A DNA stretch of 64,000 nt from Nemertoderma westbladi (GCA_032718475.1 JAUCBJ010000472.1:35039-99038); one strand, 5' to 3'. Counted from the stretch's first letter, positions 21,301 through 33,900 are shown. Made by a program: numbers and translations. The notes: generated by a model not told the origin, from the sequence alone.

Positions 21301-22669
21301 GGAGGAAAAGACTTTCTATTATTAATTTTGATTCTAGGAAGTCATTCTGTTACAGTTTTATTGATTTCAATATTTTTAATATTAAAGTTTTTTTATTTTT
21401 TTTTAATGTTAATTCTGATAATCTCATGATTTTTTTTATAATACTTGCCTGCACATATTATATTCTGATTTAGAGTTGGTTTATTTTAATGATTTGTATA
21501 GGTCTAAGTCATTCCAAAAATACCTCTCCCTGAATTTATCGGCCTTTTTTTTACTTTATAGTCCATATTATTCCTGTTTTGTTTCAGACCCAAATATATC
21601 GCCAGCATTTACCTCATATTGGGTGGATCACAAGCGAATCCTCATTCAGTTGGTGAGTTTTATTGAGCCACTCAGCAGTTTATATTGTTTAATCTTATTT
21701 GTGTTAATAAAATAATAAATGAACAATTAAAAATTGACTCAGCCGAATTTTACTTCACTAATCTATGTATATTTCCAGGAGTGACAGAAATAGTTTGTAA
21801 ATGGCCTGACGACGGCCCAACTGTTTATCCTTTTCAGTACCACGTTCATTCTCATTCTACCGGAGTAGCGATCTCGGGGTACATCGTTAGAAATGGTATT
21901 TGGAATGAAATTGGTGAGTTTGTAGTTAATCGTGCAAAACGACCGCAAGCACCAAATGTGTGTTTAGTTGTTTAAAAACCTAATTTAATTTAATTTAAAC
22001 ATTAAGGGGAAAGAGCAGGTTACAGTGGCGGTGCTGTTTAAGGGTCAGGCCACACATTAGCTCTCAACTTTCAACTTTAATATAAATAAGTTTATGTATG
22101 TGTGAAGGTTCCCATAGGCTACAAATGTGTTCAATCTTTAAGTTGAAAGCTGATGTGTGACCTGGGCCTAACCAAAACAACATGCGACCAATTTGCGCTG
22201 GAGATGACTTTTATCATTGTGGTTAATGTGCGCCACTATGTGCCGCACTATGTGCACCACAATGTGAGCCACAATCGCACAAAGTATGCCACTATCTGAA
22301 GTTTGCAGGTAATATGAACCACGCTGCCATCATAACTAAAAGTACAGGATATTTTTTGATGGGTTCCGGTAAGTCGAAAAATTTAATGATTATTTAAAGA
22401 AAGTAAATGTATAAAGGTGACATTAAATGAAAGTAAAGTCATGCAATTTGATATATTCAACAAAATGTGCCTTGCTAAAAAAATCTTTGAAGCCCTTAGA
22501 TTCTGTACGATGTTTGAATTAAATGTTAACCAATTTCAGGGAAGAAAAGCCCAAAATTGCCGCAAAGATTTTATCCGACCACAACTAAAGGACTTTCTAT
22601 TAGACCAGGAGATTACATCGCGGGGAGGTGTACCTACTACAACAACCGGAATGAACGAGTAGTAAATGG
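18200..22669 (+). CDS. PHM: Peptidylglycine alpha-hydroxylating monooxygenase (PHM) gene, six exons, 3' part outside the window
   Basis: The copper enzyme hydroxylates the C-terminal glycine of peptide precursors in the secretory pathway, the first step of neuropeptide alpha-amidation. Six exons join in phase (18200-18304, 20333-20481, 20891-21166, 21588-21652, 21779-21913, 22540-22669) to about 286 residues. They run from a signal peptide (MNILLVLVVASHA) through the N-terminal and most of the C-terminal copper domain. CuA ligands are visible as 'HRVHHILVWAC' and 'IIQVHYAE', and the CuB pair as 'YHVHSHSTG'. The order 'SGYIVRNGIW', 'LPQRFYP', 'GDYIAGRC' follows PHM rather than dopamine beta-hydroxylase. 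The segment with the CuB methionine is missing and must lie beyond the array that starts in exon 6. I see no in-frame stop or frameshift. Whether a PAL lyase domain follows is unknown. Confidence 0.9.
18373..18500 (+). repeat. Purine-rich (GA) tract in PHM intron 1
   Basis: Runs of AGAGAAG/GGAAGAGA/AAAGAAAAG on the plus strand. The minus-strand frame over it (Leu/Phe/Ser-rich) is a composition artefact. Confidence 0.8.
18750..18767. repeat. Poly-G tract
   Basis: Uninterrupted G-run following 'AATTTTTCGA'. It lies about 30 bases upstream of the hairpin at 18795. Confidence 0.8.
18795..18825. repeat. Perfect hairpin, 13-bp stem and 5-nt loop
   Basis: GTTCACCCAGCCA, loop CTCCA, then TGGCTGGGTGAAC. 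It lies in PHM intron 1. It could be a palindromic transposon end or a structural RNA element; nothing else supports a function. Confidence 0.75.
20113..20304 (+). repeat. Tandem array D, 48-bp unit, 4 copies, next to the exon 2 acceptor
   Basis: The unit AGTTAGTACCAACCAATAGT, then AATAGGCGCTGAGCTCTAAT and ATCCACAT, is repeated with almost no changes. The last copy ends 28 bases before the acceptor AG (20331-20332). Each unit contains TCTAAT, a branch-point-like motif. In the last copy its second A (20295) is 37 nt from the acceptor. The 16-residue periodic minus-strand frame is an artefact of 48 being divisible by 3. Confidence 0.95.
20333..20481 (+). CDS. PHM: PHM exon 2: first copper site histidine pair
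   Basis: Acceptor 'CACTGTATTTTTTAG', donor GTTTG|GTTAGT. It reads 49 codons plus two bases. It starts 'NDEYVCYEFPTNPNKTEY' and has the CuA pair in 'PHRVHHILVWACKHP'. The Cys residues of 'YVCYE' and 'VWACK' match PHM disulfide positions. It ends in phase 2 within a Trp codon completed by exon 3. Confidence 0.9.
20482..20890 (+). other. PHM intron 2 (409 bp)
   Basis: GTTAGT..TTTTCTAG intron, AT-rich, nothing else recognised. Confidence 0.85.
20891..21166 (+). CDS. PHM: PHM exon 3: third CuA histidine
   Basis: Acceptor 'ATATTTTCTAG', donor GAGGC|GTTAGT, phase 2 to phase 2. It contains 'HTFVYDWAMDAQGGVVFPKD', 'VGLAIGGDTGVGSIIIQVHY' (CuA His in QVHY) and ends 'SGVKLTITDE'. The frame stays open past the donor to a TGA at 21216, but the splice at 21166 restores the PHM match in exon 4 ('EAPKYIASIYLIL'). 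Compared with the vertebrate enzyme as I know it, the loop before 'FVYDWAMDA' is longer (RTASPRPIPDRTDSACRD). Confidence 0.9.
21167..21587 (+). other. PHM intron 3 (421 bp)
   Basis: GTTAGT..TGTTTTGTTTCAG intron, T-rich, no other feature seen. Confidence 0.85.
21588..21652 (+). CDS. PHM: PHM exon 4
   Basis: Acceptor 'CTGTTTTGTTTCAG', donor CAGTTG|GTGAGT. It encodes 'PKYIASIYLILGGSQANPHS' and V between split codons, corresponding to the 'PLIAGMYLMM' strand of vertebrate PHM. It is 65 nt, phase 2 to phase 1. Confidence 0.85.
21653..21778 (+). other. PHM intron 4 (126 bp)
   Basis: Short GTGAGT..ATATTTCCAG intron, AT-rich. Confidence 0.85.
21779..21913 (+). CDS. PHM: PHM exon 5: CuB His-x-His
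   Basis: Acceptor 'TATGTATATTTCCAG', donor GAAATTG|GTGAGT. It encodes 'VTEIVCKWPDDGPTVYPFQY', then 'HVHSHSTGVAISGYIVRNGI' and WNEI. The HVHSH segment carries the two CuB histidines, and the downstream 'SGYxVRNGxW' is highly typical of PHM. The Cys in 'IVCKW' matches a disulfide position of the second domain. Confidence 0.92.
22003..22205 (+). repeat. Dispersed repeat R1, copy d, interrupted
   Basis: CAGGTTACAGTGGC..GTTTAA continues after the insertion as (TAA)CCAAAACAACATG and 'CAATTTGCGCTGGAGATGA', matching the order in copy b (10558-10690). Confidence 0.6.
22042..22168. mobile_element. Foldback MITE, about 127 bp, TAA target duplication
   Basis: The left end GGGTCAGGCCACACATTAGC and right end GCTGATGTGTGACCTGGGCC are imperfect inverted repeats, extended inward by CTCAACTTTCAAC / AAGTTGAAAG. 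TAA flanks both sides (22039-22041, 22169-22171) and the insertion splits an R1 copy. A 3-bp TAA duplication suggests the PIF/Harbinger type. Confidence 0.75.
22540..22669 (+). CDS. PHM: PHM exon 6, whose 3' end is unit 1 of the giant array
   Basis: Acceptor 'GTTAACCAATTTCAG', 42 codons between split codons, donor AATGG|GTAGGT (phase 2). It encodes 'GKKSPKLPQRFYPTTTKGLS', 'IRPGDYIAGRCTYYNNRNER' and VVN. The first part matches the vertebrate 'LPQAFYP' and 'GD.LAARC' segment. The last 44 bases (22626-22669) are the first copy of the array E unit. If the donor is not used, the frame meets TAG at once (AAT GGG TAG). The next exon, with the CuB methionine, is not in the window. Confidence 0.88.
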
Positions 22670-25589
22670 GTAGGTGTACCAACTACACCAACCAGAATGA
22701 ACGAGTAGTGAATGGGTAGGTGTACCAACTACAACAACCGGAATGAACGAGTAGTGAATGGGTAGGTGTACCAACTACAATAACCGGAATGAACGAGTAG
22801 TGAATGGGTAGGTGTACCAACTACAATAACCGGAATAAACGAGTAGTGAATGGGTAGGTGTACCAACTACAATAACAACTGGAATAAACGAGTAGTAAAT
22901 GGGTAGGTGTACCAACTACAATAACAACTGGAATAAACGAGTAGTGAATGGGTAGGTGTACCAACTACAATAACAACTGGAATAAACGAGTAGTAAATGG
23001 GTAGGTGTACCAACTACAATAACAACTGGAATAAACGAGTAGTAAATGGGTAGGTGTACCAACTACAATAACAACTGGAATAAACGAGTAGTAAATGGGT
23101 AGGTGTACCAACTACAATAACAACTGGAATAAACGAGTAGTAAATGGGTAGGTGTACCAACTACAATAACAACTGGAATAAACGAGTAGTAAATGGGTAG
23201 GTGTACCAACTACAATAACAACTGGAATGGACGAGTAGTGAATGGGTAGGTGTACCAACTACAATAACAACTGGAATGAACGAGTAGTGAATGGGTAGGT
23301 GTACCAACTACAATAACAACTGGAATAAACGAGTAGTAAATGGGTAGGTGTACCAACTACAATAACAACTGGAATGGACGAGTAGTGAATGGGTAGGTGT
23401 ACCAACTACAATAACAACTGGAATAAACGAGTAGTAAATGGGTAGGTGTACCAACTACAATAACAACTGGAATGGACGAGTAGTGAATGGGTAGGTGTAC
23501 CAACTACAATAAAAACTGGAATGAACGAGTAGTGAATGGGTAGGTGTACCAACTACAATAACAACTGGAATAAACGAGTAGTGAATGGGTAGATCTACCA
23601 ACTACAATAACAACTGGAATAAACGAATAGTGAATGGGTAGGTGTACCAACTACAATAACAACTGGAATGGACGAGTAGTGAATGGGTAGGTGTACCAAC
23701 TACAATAACAACTGGAATAAACGAGTAGTGAATGGGTAGGTGTACCAACTACAATAACAACTGGAATAAACGAGTAGTGAATGGGTAGGTGTACCAACTA
23801 CAATAACAACTGGAATAAACTAGTAGTGAATGGGTAGGTGTACCAACTACAATAACAACTGGAATAAACGAGTAGTGAATGGGTAGGTGTACCAACTACA
23901 ATAACAACTGGAATAAACGAGTAGTGAATGGGTAGGTGTACCAACTACAATAACAACTGGAATAAACGAGTAGTGAATGGGTAGGTGTACCAACTACAAT
24001 AACAACTGGAATAAACGAGTAGTGAATGGGTAGGTGTACCAACTACAATAACAACTGGAATAAACGAGTAGTGAATGGGTAGGTGTACCAACTACAATAA
24101 CAACTGGAATAAACGAGTAGTGAATGGGTAGGTGTACCAACTACAATAACAACTGGAATAAACGAGTAGTGAATGGGTAGGTGTACCAACTACAATAACA
24201 ACTGGAATAAACGAGTAGTGAATGGGTAGGTGTACCAACTACAATAACAACTGGAATAAACGAGTAGTGAATGGGTAGGTGTACCAACTACAATAACAAC
24301 TGGAATAAACGAGTAGTGAATGGGTAGGTGTACCAACTACAATAACAACTGGAATAAACGAGTAGTGAATGGGTAGGTGTACCAACTACAATAACAACTG
24401 GAATAAACGAGTAGTGAATGGGTAGGTGTACCAACTACAATAACAACTGGAATAAACGAGTAGTGAATGGGTAGGTGTACCAACTACAATAACAACTGGA
24501 ATAAACGAGTAGTGAATGGGTAGGTGTACCAACTACAATAACAACTGGAATAAACGAGTAGTGAATGGGTAGGTGTACCAACTACAATAACAACTGGAAT
24601 AAACGAGTAGTGAATGGGTAGGTGTACCAACTACAATAACAACTGGAATAAACGAGTAGTGAATGGGTAGGTGTACCAACTACAATAACAACTGGAATAA
24701 ACGAGTAGTGAATGGGTAGGTGTACCAACTACAATAACAACTGGAATAAACGAGTAGTGAATGGGTAGGTGTACCAACTACAATAACAACTGGAATAAAC
24801 GAGTAGTGAATGGGTAGGTGTACCAACTACAATAACAACTGGAATAAACGAGTAGTGAATGGGTAGGTGTACCAACTACAATAACAACTGGAATAAACGA
24901 GTAGTGAATGGGTAGGTGTACCAACTACAATAACAACTGGAATAAACGAGTAGTGAATGGGTAGGTGTACCAACTACAATAACAACTGGAATAAACGAGT
25001 AGTGAATGGGTAGGTGTACCAACTACAATAACAACTGGAATAAACGAGTAGTGAATGGGTAGGTGTACCAACTACAATAACAACTGGAATAAACGAGTAG
25101 TGAATGGGTAGGTGTACCAACTACAATAACAACTGGAATAAACGAGTAGTGAATGGGTAGGTGTACCAACTACAATAACAACTGGAATAAACGAGTAGTG
25201 AATGGGTAGGTGTACCAACTACAATAACAACTGGAATAAACGAGTAGTGAATGGGTAGGTGTACCAACTACAATAACAACTGGAATAAACGAGTAGTGAA
25301 TGGGTAGGTGTACCAACTACAATAACAACTGGAATGAACGAGTAGTGAATGGGTAGGTGTACCAACTACAATAACAACTGGAATAAACGAGTAGTAAATG
25401 GGTAGGTGTACCAACTACAATAACAACTGGAATAAACGAGTAGTGAATGGGTAGGTGTACCAACTACAATAACAACTGGAATAAACGAGTAGTGAATGGG
25501 TAGGTGTACCAACTACAATAACAACTGGAATGAACGAGTAGTGAATGGGTAGATGTACCAACTACAATAACAACTGGAATAAACGAGTA

Positions 25590-28500
25590 GTGAATGGGTA
25601 GATCTACAGAATTACAATAACAAAGGGAATAAACGAGTAGTGAATGGGTAGGTGTACAGAATTACAATAACAAAGGGAATAAACGAGTAGTGAATGGGTA
25701 GGTGTACCAACTACAATAACAACTGGAATAAACGAGTAGTGAATGGGTAGGTGTACCAACTACAATAACAACTGGAATAAACGAGTAGTGAATGGGTAGG
25801 TGTACCAACTACAATAACAACTGGAATAAACGAGTAGTGAATGGGTAGGTGTACCAACTACAATAACAACTGGAATAAACGAGTAGTGAATGGGTAGATC
25901 TACAGAATTACAATAACAACTGGAATAAACGAGTAGTGAATGGGTAGGTGTACCAACTACAATAACAAAGGGAATAAACGAGTAGTGAATGGGTAGGTGT
26001 ACCAACTACAATAACAACTGGAATAAACGAGTAGTGAATGGGTAGGTGTACCAACTACAATAACAACTGGAATAAACGAGTAGTGAATGGGTAGGTGTAC
26101 CAACTACAATAACAACTGGAATAAACGAGTAGTGAATGGGTAGGTGTACCAACTACAATAACAACTGGAATGAACGAGTAGTGAATGGGTAGGTGTACCA
26201 ACTACAATAACAACTGGAATAAACGAGTAGTAAATGGGTAGGTGTACCAACTACAATAACAACTGGAATAAACGAGTAGTGAATGGGTAGGTGTACCAAC
26301 TACAATAACAACTGGAATAAACGAGTAGTGAATGGGTAGGTGTACCAACTACAATAACAACTGGAATAAACGAGTAGTGAATGGGTAGGTGTACCAACTA
26401 CAATAACAACTGGAATAAACGAGTAGTGAATGGGTAGGTGTACCAACTACAATAACAACTGGAATAAACGAGTAGTGAATGGGTAGGTGTACCAACTACA
26501 ATAACAACTGGAATGAACGAGTAGTGAATGGGTAGATGTACCAACTACAATAACAACTGGAATAAACGAGTAGTGAATGGGTAGATCTACAGAATTACAA
26601 TAACAAAGGGAATAAACGAGTAGTGAATGGGTAGGTGTACAGAATTACAATAACAAAGGGAATAAACGAGTAGTGAATGGGTAGGTGTACCAACTACAAT
26701 AACAAAGGGAATAAACGAGTAGTGAATGGGTAGGTGTACCAACTACAATAACAACTGGAATAAACGAGTAGTAAATGGGTAGGTGTACCAACTACAATAA
26801 CAACTGGAATAAACGAGTAGTGAATGGGTAGGTGTACCAACTACAATAACAACTGGAATAAACGAGTAGTAAATGGGTAGGTGTACCAACTACAATAACA
26901 ACTGGAATAAACGAGTAGTGAATGGGTAGGTGTACCAACTACAATAACAACTGGAATAAACGAGTAGTAAATGGGTAGGTGTACCAACTACAATAACAAC
27001 TGGAATAAACGAGTAGTGAATGGGTAGGTGTACCAACTACAATAACAACTGGAATAAACGAGTAGTGAATGGGTAGGTGTACCAACTACAATAACAACTG
27101 GAATAAACGAGTAGTGAATGGGTAGGTGTACCAACTACAATAACAACTGGAATAAACGAGTAGTGAATGGGTAGGTGTACCAACTACAATAACAACTGGA
27201 ATAAACGAGTAGTAAATGGGTAGATCTACAGAATTACAATAACAAAGGGAATAAACGAGTAGTGAATGGGTAGGTGTACCAACTACAATAACAACTGGAA
27301 TAAACGAGTAGTGAATGGGTAGGTGTACCACCTACAATAACAACTGGAATAAACGAGTAGTAAATGGGTAGGTGTACCAACTACAATAACAACTGGAATA
27401 AACGAGTAGTGAATGGGTAGGTGTACCAACTACAATAACAACTGGAATAAACGAGTAGTGAATGGGTAGGTGTACCAACTACAATAACAACTGGAATAAA
27501 CGAGTAGTAAATGGGTAGGTGTACCAACTACAATAACAACTGGAATAAACGAGTAGTGAATGGGTAGGTGTACCAACTACAATAACAACTGGAATAAACG
27601 AGTAGTAAATGGGTAGGTGTACCAACTACAATAACAACTGGAATAAACGAGTAGTGAATGGGTAGGTGTACCAACTACAATAACAACTGGAATAAACGAG
27701 TAGTAAATGGGTAGATCTACAGAATTACAATAACAAAGGGAATAAACGAGTAGTGAATGGGTAGGTGTACCAACTACAATAACAACTGGAATAAACGAGT
27801 AGTAAATGGGTAGGTGTACCAACTACAATAACAACTGGAATAAACGAGTAGTGAATGGGTAGGTGTACCAACTACAATAACAACTGGAATAAACGAGTAG
27901 TGAATGGGTAGGTGTACCAACTACAATAACAACTGGAATAAACGAGTAGTGAATGGGTAGGTGTACCAACTACAATAACAACTGGAATAAACGAGTAGTG
28001 AATGGGTAGGTGTACCAACTACAATAACAACTGGAATAAACGAGTAGTAAATGGGTAGATCTACAGAATTACAATAACAAAGGGAATAAACGAGTAGTGA
28101 ATGGGTAGGTGTACCAACTACAATAACAACTGGAATAAACGAGTAGTAAATGGGTAGGTGTACCAACTACAATAACAACTGGAATAAACGAGTAGTGAAT
28201 GGGTAGGTGTACCAACTACAATAACAACTGGAATAAACGAGTAGTGAATGGGTAGGTGTACCAACTACAATAACAACTGGAATGAACGAGTAGTGAATGG
28301 GTAGGTGTACCAACTACAATAACAACTGGAATAAACGAGTAATGAATGGGTAGATCTACAGAATTACAATAACAAAGGGAATAAACGAGTAGTGAATGGG
28401 TAGGTGTACCAACTACAATAACAACTGGAATGAACGAGTAGTGAATGGGTAGGTGTACCAACTACAATAACAACTGGAATAAACGAGTAGTAAATGGGTA

Positions 28501-30110
28501 GATCTACAGAATTACAATAACAACTGGAATAAACGAGTAGTGAATGGGTAGGTGTACCAACTACAATAACAACTGGAATAAACGAGTAGTGAATGGGTAG
28601 GTGTACCAACTACAATAACAACTGGAATAAACGAGTAGTGAATGGGTAGGTGTACCAACTACAATAACAACTGGAATAAACGAGTAGTAAATGGGTAGAT
28701 CTACAGAATTACAATAACAAAGGGAATAAACGAGTAGTGAATGGGTAGGTGTACCAACTACAATAACAACTGGAATAAACGAGTAGTGAATGGGTAGGTG
28801 TACAGAATTACAATAACAACTGGAATAAACGAGTAGTAAATGGGTAGATCTACAGAATTATAATAACAACTGGAATAAACGAGTAGTGAATGGGTAGGTG
28901 TACCAACTACAATAACAAAGGGAATAAACGAGTAGTGAATGGGTAGGTGTACCAACTACAATAACAAAGGGAATAAACGAGTAGTGAATGGGTAGGTGTA
29001 CCAACTACAATAACAACTGGAATAAACGAGTAGTGAATGGGTAGGTGTACCAACTACAATAACAACTGGAATAAACGAGTAGTGAATGGGTAGATGTACC
29101 AACTACAATAACAACTGGAATAAACGAGTAGTGAATGGGTAGGTGTACCAACTACAATAACAACTGGAATAAACGAGTAGTGAATGGGTAGGTGTACCAA
29201 CTACAATAACAACTGGAATAAACGAGTAGTGAATGGGTAGGTGTACCAACTACAATAACAACTGGAATAAACGAGTAGTGAATGGGTAGGTGTACCAACT
29301 ACAATAACAACTGGAATAAACGAGTAGTGAATGGGTAGGTGTACCAACTACAATAACAACTGGAATAAACGAGTAGTGAATGGGTAGGTGTACCAACTAC
29401 AATAACAACTGGAATAAACGAGTAGTGAATGGGTAGGTGTACCAACTACAATAACAACTGGAATAAACGAGTAGTAAATGGGTAGGTGTACCAACTACAA
29501 TAACAACTGGAATAAACGAGTAGTGAATGGGTAGGTGTACCAACTACAATAACAACTGGAATAAACGAGTAGTGAATGGGTAGATGTACCAACTACAATA
29601 ACAACTGGAATAAACGAGTAGTAAATGGGTAGGTGTACCAACTACAATAACAACTGGAATAAACGAGTAGTGAATGGGTAGGTGTACCAACTACAATAAC
29701 AACTGGAATAAACGAGTAGTGAATGGGTAGGTGTACCAACTACAATAACAACTGGAATAAACGAGTAGTGAATGGGTAGGTGTACCAACTACAATAACAA
29801 CTGGAATAAACGAGTAGTGAATGGGTAGGTGTACCAACTACAATAACAACTGGAATAAACGAGTAGTGAATGGGTAGGTGTACCAACTACAATAACAACT
29901 GGAATAAACGAGTAGTAAATGGGTAGGTGTACCAACTACAATAACAACTGGAATAAACGAGTAGTGAATGGGTAGGTGTACCAACTACAATAACAACTGG
30001 AATAAACGAGTAGTGAATGGGTAGGTGTACCAACTACAATAACAACTGGAATAAACGAGTAGTGAATGGGTAGATCTACAGAATTACAATAACAAAGGGA
30101 ATAAACGAGT
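25590..30110 (+). repeat. Array E subregion with AGATCTACAGAATTAC / AAAGGG variant units
   Basis: Variant units with GTAGATCTACAG and often CAAAGGG instead of CAACTGG are interspersed every few canonical units, first near 25600. Isolated ones occur later (for example about 36768). Similar successions of variants near 25330-25690 and 26165-26680 point to block duplication. Confidence 0.8.
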
Positions 30111-30949
30111 AGTGAATGGGTAGGTGTACCAACTACAATAACAACTGGAATAAACGAGTAGTGAATGGGTAGGTGTACCAACTACAATAACAACTGGAAT
30201 AAACGAGTAGTGAATGGGTAGGTGTACCAACTACAATAACAACTGGAATAAACGAGTAGTGAATGGGTAGGTGTACCAACTACAATAACAACTGGAATAA
30301 ACGAGTAGTGAATGGGTAGGTGTACCAACTACAATAACAACTGGAATAAACGAGTAGTGAATGGGTAGGTGTACCAACTACAATAACAACTGGAATAAAC
30401 GAGTAGTGAATGGGTAGGTGTACCAACTACAATAACAACTGGAATAAACGAGTAGTGAATGGGTAGGTGTACCAACTACAATAACAACTGGAATAAACGA
30501 GTAGTGAATGGGTAGGTGTACCAACTACAATAACAACTGGAATAAACGAGTAGTGAATGGGTAGGTGTACCAACTACAATAACAACTGGAATAAACGAGT
30601 AGTGAATGGGTAGGTGTACCAACTACAATAACAACTGGAGTAAACGAGTAGTGAATGGGTAGGTGTACCAACTACAATAACAACTGGAATAAACGAGTAG
30701 TGAATGGGTAGGTGTACCAACTACAATAACAACTGGAATAAACGAGTAGTGAATGGGTAGGTGTACCAACTACAATAACAACTGGAATAAACGAGTAGTG
30801 AATGGGTAGGTGTACCAACTACAATAACAACTGGAATAAACGAGTAGTGAATGGGTAGGTGTACCAACTACAATAACAACTGGAATAAACGAGTAGTGAA
30901 TGGGTAGGTGTACCAAATACAATAACAACTGGAATGAACGAGTAGTGAA

Positions 30950-33900
30950 TGGGTAGATGTTCAGAATTACAATAACAACTGGAATGAACGAGTAGTGAAT
31001 GGGTAGGTGTACCAACTACAATAACAACTGGAATAAACGAGTAGTAAATGGGTAGGTGTACCAACTACAATAACAACTGGAATAAACGAGTAGTGAATGG
31101 GTAGGTGTACCAACTACAATAACAACTGGAATAAACGAGTAGTGAATGGGTAGGTGTACCAACTACAATAACAACTGGAATAAACGAGTAGTGAATGGGT
31201 AGGTGTACCAACTACAATAACAACTGGAATAAACGAGTAGTGAATGGGTAGGTGTACCAACTACAATAACAACTGGAATAAACGAGTAGTGAATGGGTAG
31301 GTGTACCAACTACAATAACAACTGGAATAAACGAGTAGTGAATGGGTAGGTGTACCAACTACAATAACAACTGGAATAAACGAGTAGTGAATGGGTAGGT
31401 GTACCAAATACAATAACAACTGGAATAAACGAGTAGTGAATGGGTAGGTGTACCAACTACAATAACAACTGGAATAAACGAGTAGTGAATGGGTAGGTGT
31501 ACCAACTACAATAACAACTGGAATAAACGAGTAGTGAATGGGTAGGTGTACCAACTACAATAACAACTGGAATAAACGAGTAGTGAATGGGTAGGTGTAC
31601 CAACTACAATAACAACTGGAATAAACGAGTAGTGAATGGGTAGGTGTACCAACTACAATAACAACTGGAATAAACGAGTAGTGAATGGGTAGGTGTACCA
31701 ACTACAATAACAACTGGAATAAACGAGTAGTGAATGGGTAGGTGTACCAACTACAATAACAACTGGAATAAACGAGTAGTGAATGGGTAGGTGTACCAAC
31801 TACAATAACAACTGGAATAAACGAGTAGTGAATGGGTAGGTGTACCAACTACAATAACAACTGGAATAAACGAGTAGTGAATGGGTAGATGTTCAGAATT
31901 ACAATAACAACTGGAATGAACGAGTAGTGAATGGGTAGATGTTCAGAATTACAATAACAACTGGAATGAACGAGTAGTGAATGGGTGGGTGTACCAACTA
32001 CAATAACAACTGGAATAAACGAGTAGTAAATGGGTAGGTGTACCAACTACAATAACAACTGGAATAAACGAGTAGTGAATGGGTAGGTGTACCAACTACA
32101 ATAACAACTGGAATAAACGAGTAGTGAATGGGTAGGTGTACCAACTACAATAACAACTGGAATAAACGAGTAGTGAATGGGTAGGTGTACCAACTACAAT
32201 AACAACTGGAATAAACGAGTAGTGAATGGGTAGGTGTACCAAATACAATAACAACTGGAATGAACGAGTAGTGAATGGGTAGATGTTCAGAATTACAATA
32301 ACAACTGGAATGAACGAGTAGTGAATGGGTAGGTGTACCAACTACAATAACAACTGGAATGAACGAGTAGTGAATGGGTAGGTGTACCAACTACAATAAC
32401 AACTGGAATAAACGAGTAGTGAATGGGTAGGTGTACCAACTACAATAACAACTGGAATAAACGAGTAGTGAATGGGTAGGTGTACCAACTACAATAACAA
32501 CTGGAATGAACGAGTAGTGAATGGGTAGGTGTACCAACTACAATAACAACCGGAATAAACGAGTAGTGAATGGGTAGGTGTACCAACTACAATAACAACT
32601 GGAATAAACGAGTAGTGAATGGGTAGGTGTACCAACTACAATAACAACTGGAATAAACGAGTAGTGAATGGGTAGGTGTACCAACTACAATAACAACTGG
32701 AATAAACGAGTAGTGAATGGGTAGGTGTACCAACTACAATAACAACTGGAATAAACGAGTAGTGAATGGGTAGGTGTACCAACTACAATAACAACTGGAA
32801 TAAACGAGTAGTGAATGGGTAGGTGTACCAACTACAATAACAACTGGAATAAACGAGTAGTGAATGGGTAGGTGTACCAACTACAATAACAACTGGAATA
32901 AACGAGTAGTGAATGGGTAGGTGTACCAACTACAATAACAACTGGAATAAACGAGTAGTGAATGGGTAGGTGTACCAACTACAATAACAACTGGAATGAA
33001 CGAGTAGTGAATGGGTAGGTGTACCAACTACAATAACAACTGGAATAAACGAGTAGTGAATGGGTAGGTGTACCAACTACAATAACAACTGGAATAAACG
33101 AGTAGTGAATGGGTAGGTGTACCAACTACAATAACAACTGGAATAAACGAGTAGTGAATGGGTAGGTGTACCAACTACAATAACAACTGGAATAAACGAG
33201 TAGTGAATGGGTAGATGTTCAGAATTACAATAACAACTGGAATAAACGAGTAGTGAATGGGTAGGTGTACCAACTACAATAACAACTGGAATAAACGAGT
33301 AGTGAATGGGTAGGTGTACCAACTACAATAACAACTGGAATAAACGAGTAGTGAATGGGTAGGTGTACCAACTACAATAACAACTGGAATAAACGAGTAG
33401 TGAATGGGTAGGTGTACCAACTACAATAACAACTGGAATAAACGAGTAGTGAATGGGTAGGTGTACCAACTACAATAACAACTGGAATAAACGAGTAGTG
33501 AATGGGTAGGTGTACCAACTACAATAACAACTGGAATAAACGAGTAGTGAATGGGTAGGTGTACCAACTACAATAACAACTGGAATAAACGAGTAGTGAA
33601 TGGGTAGGTGTACCAACTACAATAACAACTGGAATAAACGAGTAGTGAATGGGTAGGTGTACCAACTACAATAACAACTGGAATGAACGAGTAGTGAATG
33701 GGTAGATGTTCAGAATTACAATAACAACTGGAATGGACGAGTAGTGAATGGGTAGATGTTCAGAATTACAATAACAACTGGAATAAACGAGTAGTGAATG
33801 GGTAGGTGTACCAACTACAATAACAACTGGAATAAACGAGTAGTGAATGGGTAGGTGTACCAACTACAATAACAACTGGAATAAACGAGTAGTGAATGGG

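Larger units (their letters stand above)
21914..22539 (+). other. PHM intron 5 (626 bp) with nested repeats
   Basis: GTGAGT..CCAATTTCAG intron. It contains R1 copy d, which is split by a small foldback MITE (22042-22168). Confidence 0.85.
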
